Shown piece after piece: positions 21,668 through 22,737 of a DNA stretch of 22,737 bases. The notes beneath the pieces were generated by a model. It was not told the DNA's origin. It ran no database searches and worked only from the letters and a program-made list of their open reading frames with translations. The stretch's first letter is position 1. Every line of letters begins with the position of its first letter. Source of the stretch: a virus; the IMG/VR virus record IMGVR_UViG_3300027659_000223, positions 1 through 22,737 of that record. One strand, written 5' to 3'. Made by a program: the position numbers and the translations under genes.

Positions 21668-22360
21668 ATGGCTTTACCTAAATTAGAAACACCAATCTAT
21701 GAATTGAAATTACCGTCAACCGGAGACAAAATAAAATTTAGACCGTTCTTAGTCAAAGAATATAAAATATTACTAACATCACTAGAATCAGATAGTGAGG
21801 AAATTACAAGGATTGTAACTGAGCTAGTAGATGTTTGTACATTCAATAAATTAGATATGAACATGCTTGCAAATTTTGATATAGAATATATCTTTTTAAA
21901 TATGCGAGCAAAGTCTATAAGTGAGATTACGCATTTAACATTAAAATGCGAAAATTGCGATAATAAAATTCCATTTGATCTAGATTTAACGAATGCAAAA
22001 ATAGAAAAAAACGACAACCATACATCAAAGATACAATTAACAGATGATATTATTTTAGAAATGCGATATCCAAAATTTAATGAAATGATAGATATCTATG
22101 AAAATTTTAAATCTGATAGGGTTATTTTATTATTAAGCTCTTGTATAAAATCTGTTTATACAAAAGACAAAGTATATGAAGAATATACAAGCGACGAACT
22201 ATTAGAATTTGTAAATTCATTTTCTAAATTGCAGTTTGATATGTTGGAAAATTTCTTTTTAACTATGCCAAAATTAGTACACCGTGTAGAACAGGATTGT
22301 AACGTTTGCGGAACTAAAAATAATTTAAAACTAGAAGGTTTAGAAAATTTTTTCGTCTGA
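21668..22360 (+). CDS. 26: Baseplate hub assembly protein gp26-like (T4_baseplate family)
   Basis: A 230-residue protein of the T4 gp26 family (T4 gp26 is 208 residues). The N-terminus (LPKLETPIYELKLPSTGDKI, then KFRPFLVKEYKILL, residues 23-36) is typical. Two CxxC pairs, C94/C97 (KCENC) and C211/C214 (CNVCG), can form one zinc site that pins the C-terminal part to the middle domain. The intervening part is helical and acidic. In T4, gp26 takes part in hub assembly. Here the last codons (GAA AAT TTT TTC GTC TGA) contain two overlapping slippery heptamers, so part of the product is probably extended by a -1 frameshift. Short gp26 plus long fusion would parallel the G/GT tail-assembly chaperones of lambda-type phages. 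Confidence 0.86.
   Translation: MALPKLETPIYELKLPSTGDKIKFRPFLVKEYKILLTSLESDSEEITRIVTELVDVCTFNKLDMNMLANFDIEYIFLNMRAKSISEITHLTLKCENCDNKIPFDLDLTNAKIEKNDNHTSKIQLTDDIILEMRYPKFNEMIDIYENFKSDRVILLLSSCIKSVYTKDKVYEEYTSDELLEFVNSFSKLQFDMLENFFLTMPKLVHRVEQDCNVCGTKNNLKLEGLENFFV
22345..22354 (+). promoter_or_regulatory. Candidate -1 frameshift slippery site
   Basis: Two heptamers of the X-XXY-YYZ form are in register with the gp26 frame: A-AAT-TTT at 22345-22351 and T-TTT-TTC at 22348-22354. Both allow tRNA re-pairing in the -1 frame just before the gp26 stop at 22358. The -1 frame is open from 22324 to the stop at 22546. Confidence 0.75.
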
Positions 22361-22548
22361 CCCTTTCCCATGAGGGGTTATATAGTTACTTTAAATTAAA
22401 TTTTAAATTGATGCACAATCATAAGTATTCATTGACGGAAATAGAAAATATGATACCATGGGAAAGAGATACGTATGTTGCTATGCTTATATCAGATATA
22501 AATGATGATAATGATAAAAGAAAACAAAAAAATCTAAGGAATAGTTAA
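22345..22548 (+). CDS. gp26 -1 frameshift extension (gp51/GT-like second half)
   Basis: This -1-frame reading segment ends at TAA 22546-22548. After slippage at gp26 codons 227-229 it adds 64 residues, starting RLTLSHEGLYSYFKLNFKLM and containing HKYSLTEIENMIPWERDTYV, then AMLISDIND and a Lys/Asn tail. The fusion would be about 293 residues. The 'F.LM..HKYSL.EIENM.PWER..Y' pattern resembles small proteins encoded right after gp26 in other T4-like phages, and it begins upstream of the only in-frame ATG (22411). That ATG has no Shine-Dalgarno and would give just 45 residues. Both facts favour frameshift expression over an independent gene. Alternatively it is a separate 45-residue protein. The stop overlaps the next start (TAATG). 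Confidence 0.7.
   Translation, partial: KFFRLTLSHEGLYSYFKLNFKLMHNHKYSLTEIENMIPWERDTYVAMLISDINDDNDKRKQKNLRNS
22361..22376 (+). other. Possible stem-loop downstream of the slippery site
   Basis: CCCT at 22361-22364 can pair with AGGG at 22373-22376 around an 8-nt loop; an alternative pairs CCC 22367-22369 with GGG 22374-22376. The spacing of 6 nt from the slippery site fits a frameshift stimulator, and these are the only GC-rich runs nearby. The stem is short (4-5 bp), so its effect is uncertain. Confidence 0.35.
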
Positions 22549-22737
22549 TGTTACCTATCAACACTCAAGCGTCATCAACCGAAGATAGACATATTATTGC
22601 TGCCTCTCTAAAGAGACAAGAAGAAGAAGCTTACAAACAAACAAAAATTTTAGAAAAATTAGCAGACGAATTTGGTAAACAGAGACGAGCTAGTGTTAAA
22701 CAAAATACTAATAAACAAGCAGAAACTTCTACAAAGG
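22548..22737 (+). CDS. N-terminal part of a charged coiled-coil protein (cut by window edge)
   Basis: ATG 22548 overlaps the previous stop (TAATG), and the frame stays open for 63 codons to the edge. The visible protein starts MLPINTQASSTEDRHI and becomes Lys/Glu/Gln-rich (AASLKRQEEEAYKQTKILEK, then LADEFGKQRRAS), which should form an alpha-helical coiled coil. Its place directly after a gp26/chaperone pair is where a tail tape-measure (gp29-like) or another hub protein would be expected, and a long coiled-coil protein fits. Too little is visible to name it. Confidence 0.65.
   Translation, partial: MLPINTQASSTEDRHIIAASLKRQEEEAYKQTKILEKLADEFGKQRRASVKQNTNKQAETSTK

Noticed and set aside
21697-22371. 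Two minus-strand ORFs (106 and 71 codons) opposite gp26
   Set aside because: They are antisense to a clear gp26 homologue with zinc-binding pairs, and their composition is just the complement of that gene.
22361-22376. CCCT/AGGG hairpin read as a transcription terminator
   Set aside because: The stem is only 4-5 bp with no following T-run, it lies within an overlapping operon, and downstream genes continue. A frameshift role fits better.
22411-22548. Independent 45-codon gene starting at ATG 22411
   Set aside because: It has no Shine-Dalgarno, and the conserved-looking sequence begins upstream of this ATG in the same frame. It is better explained as the -1 extension of gp26, though not excluded.
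1-22737. tRNA genes, CRISPR arrays, insertion sequences, integrase or attachment sites
   Set aside because: Genes are tightly packed with no spare spacers, I saw no cloverleaf or regular direct repeats, and all proteins are virion-type. Nothing supports these features.

Overview
This window is part of the structural (baseplate, tail hub and head completion) module of a T4-like contractile-tailed phage. The DNA is strongly AT-rich by eye, genes are packed with almost no spacers (many 1-4 bp TAATG/ATGA overlaps), and nearly every gene matches a T4 baseplate or head-completion family. The protein forms match those I know from marine T4-like myophages of cyanobacteria and SAR11-type hosts better than coliphage T4 itself: a DUF4815-type giant protein, a DPLAQTF-type protein, and a gp7-position protein with an LPEFIQ-D-Y helix. 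Host and exact genus cannot be fixed from this window. I see no rRNA, tRNA, CRISPR array, insertion sequence or bacterial gene. No gene-free stretch exceeds about 45 bp, and the one real intergenic region is 19894-19935.

Layout. Everything left of 19893 is on the minus strand. Read in transcription order (right to left) it encodes gp48-like tube cap, gp53 wedge, gp27-like hub, gp5-like hub/needle, a stand-alone M15 peptidase, gp25, gp6, a gp7-position wedge protein, a Calx-beta/Ig-like protein, gp8, a 1458-residue DUF4815-type protein ending in an S74 autoprocessing chaperone, a DPLAQTF-type virion protein, a 68-residue coiled-coil protein, and the N-terminal part of a tail-fibre-like protein cut by the window edge. 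Everything right of 19936 is on the plus strand: gp4 head completion, a conserved 191-residue protein of unknown role, a gp54/gp19-fold tube-initiator-like protein, gp26-like, a probable -1 frameshift extension of gp26, and the start of a coiled-coil protein at the right edge. The two arms diverge from a 42-bp spacer that carries two exact T4-type late promoter boxes (TATAAATA), one per strand, inside a perfect 12-bp inverted repeat.

How the genes work together. gp27 and gp5 form the central hub and needle. gp6, gp7-like, gp8, gp25 and gp53 build the wedges. gp48 and gp54-like start and cap the tail tube. The DUF4815, DPLAQTF and fibre-like proteins form the outer, host-facing parts. gp4 finishes the packaged head. 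gp26 and its extension look like an assembly-factor pair.

Most interesting points: (1) a double slippery heptamer at the end of gp26 followed by an open -1 frame that encodes a conserved-looking extension; (2) the gp5 lytic-transglycosylase-like domain keeps its structural signature but has Ala where the catalytic Glu should be, while an M15 peptidase with all metal ligands sits next door and gp5 carries a C-terminal peptidoglycan-binding domain; (3) the palindromic face-to-face late promoter pair; (4) a long Ala/Gly-rich hydrophobic and cationic-helix segment just before the S74 cleavage site; (5) a gp7-position protein that appears split in two, with three Calx-beta-like domains on the second half.
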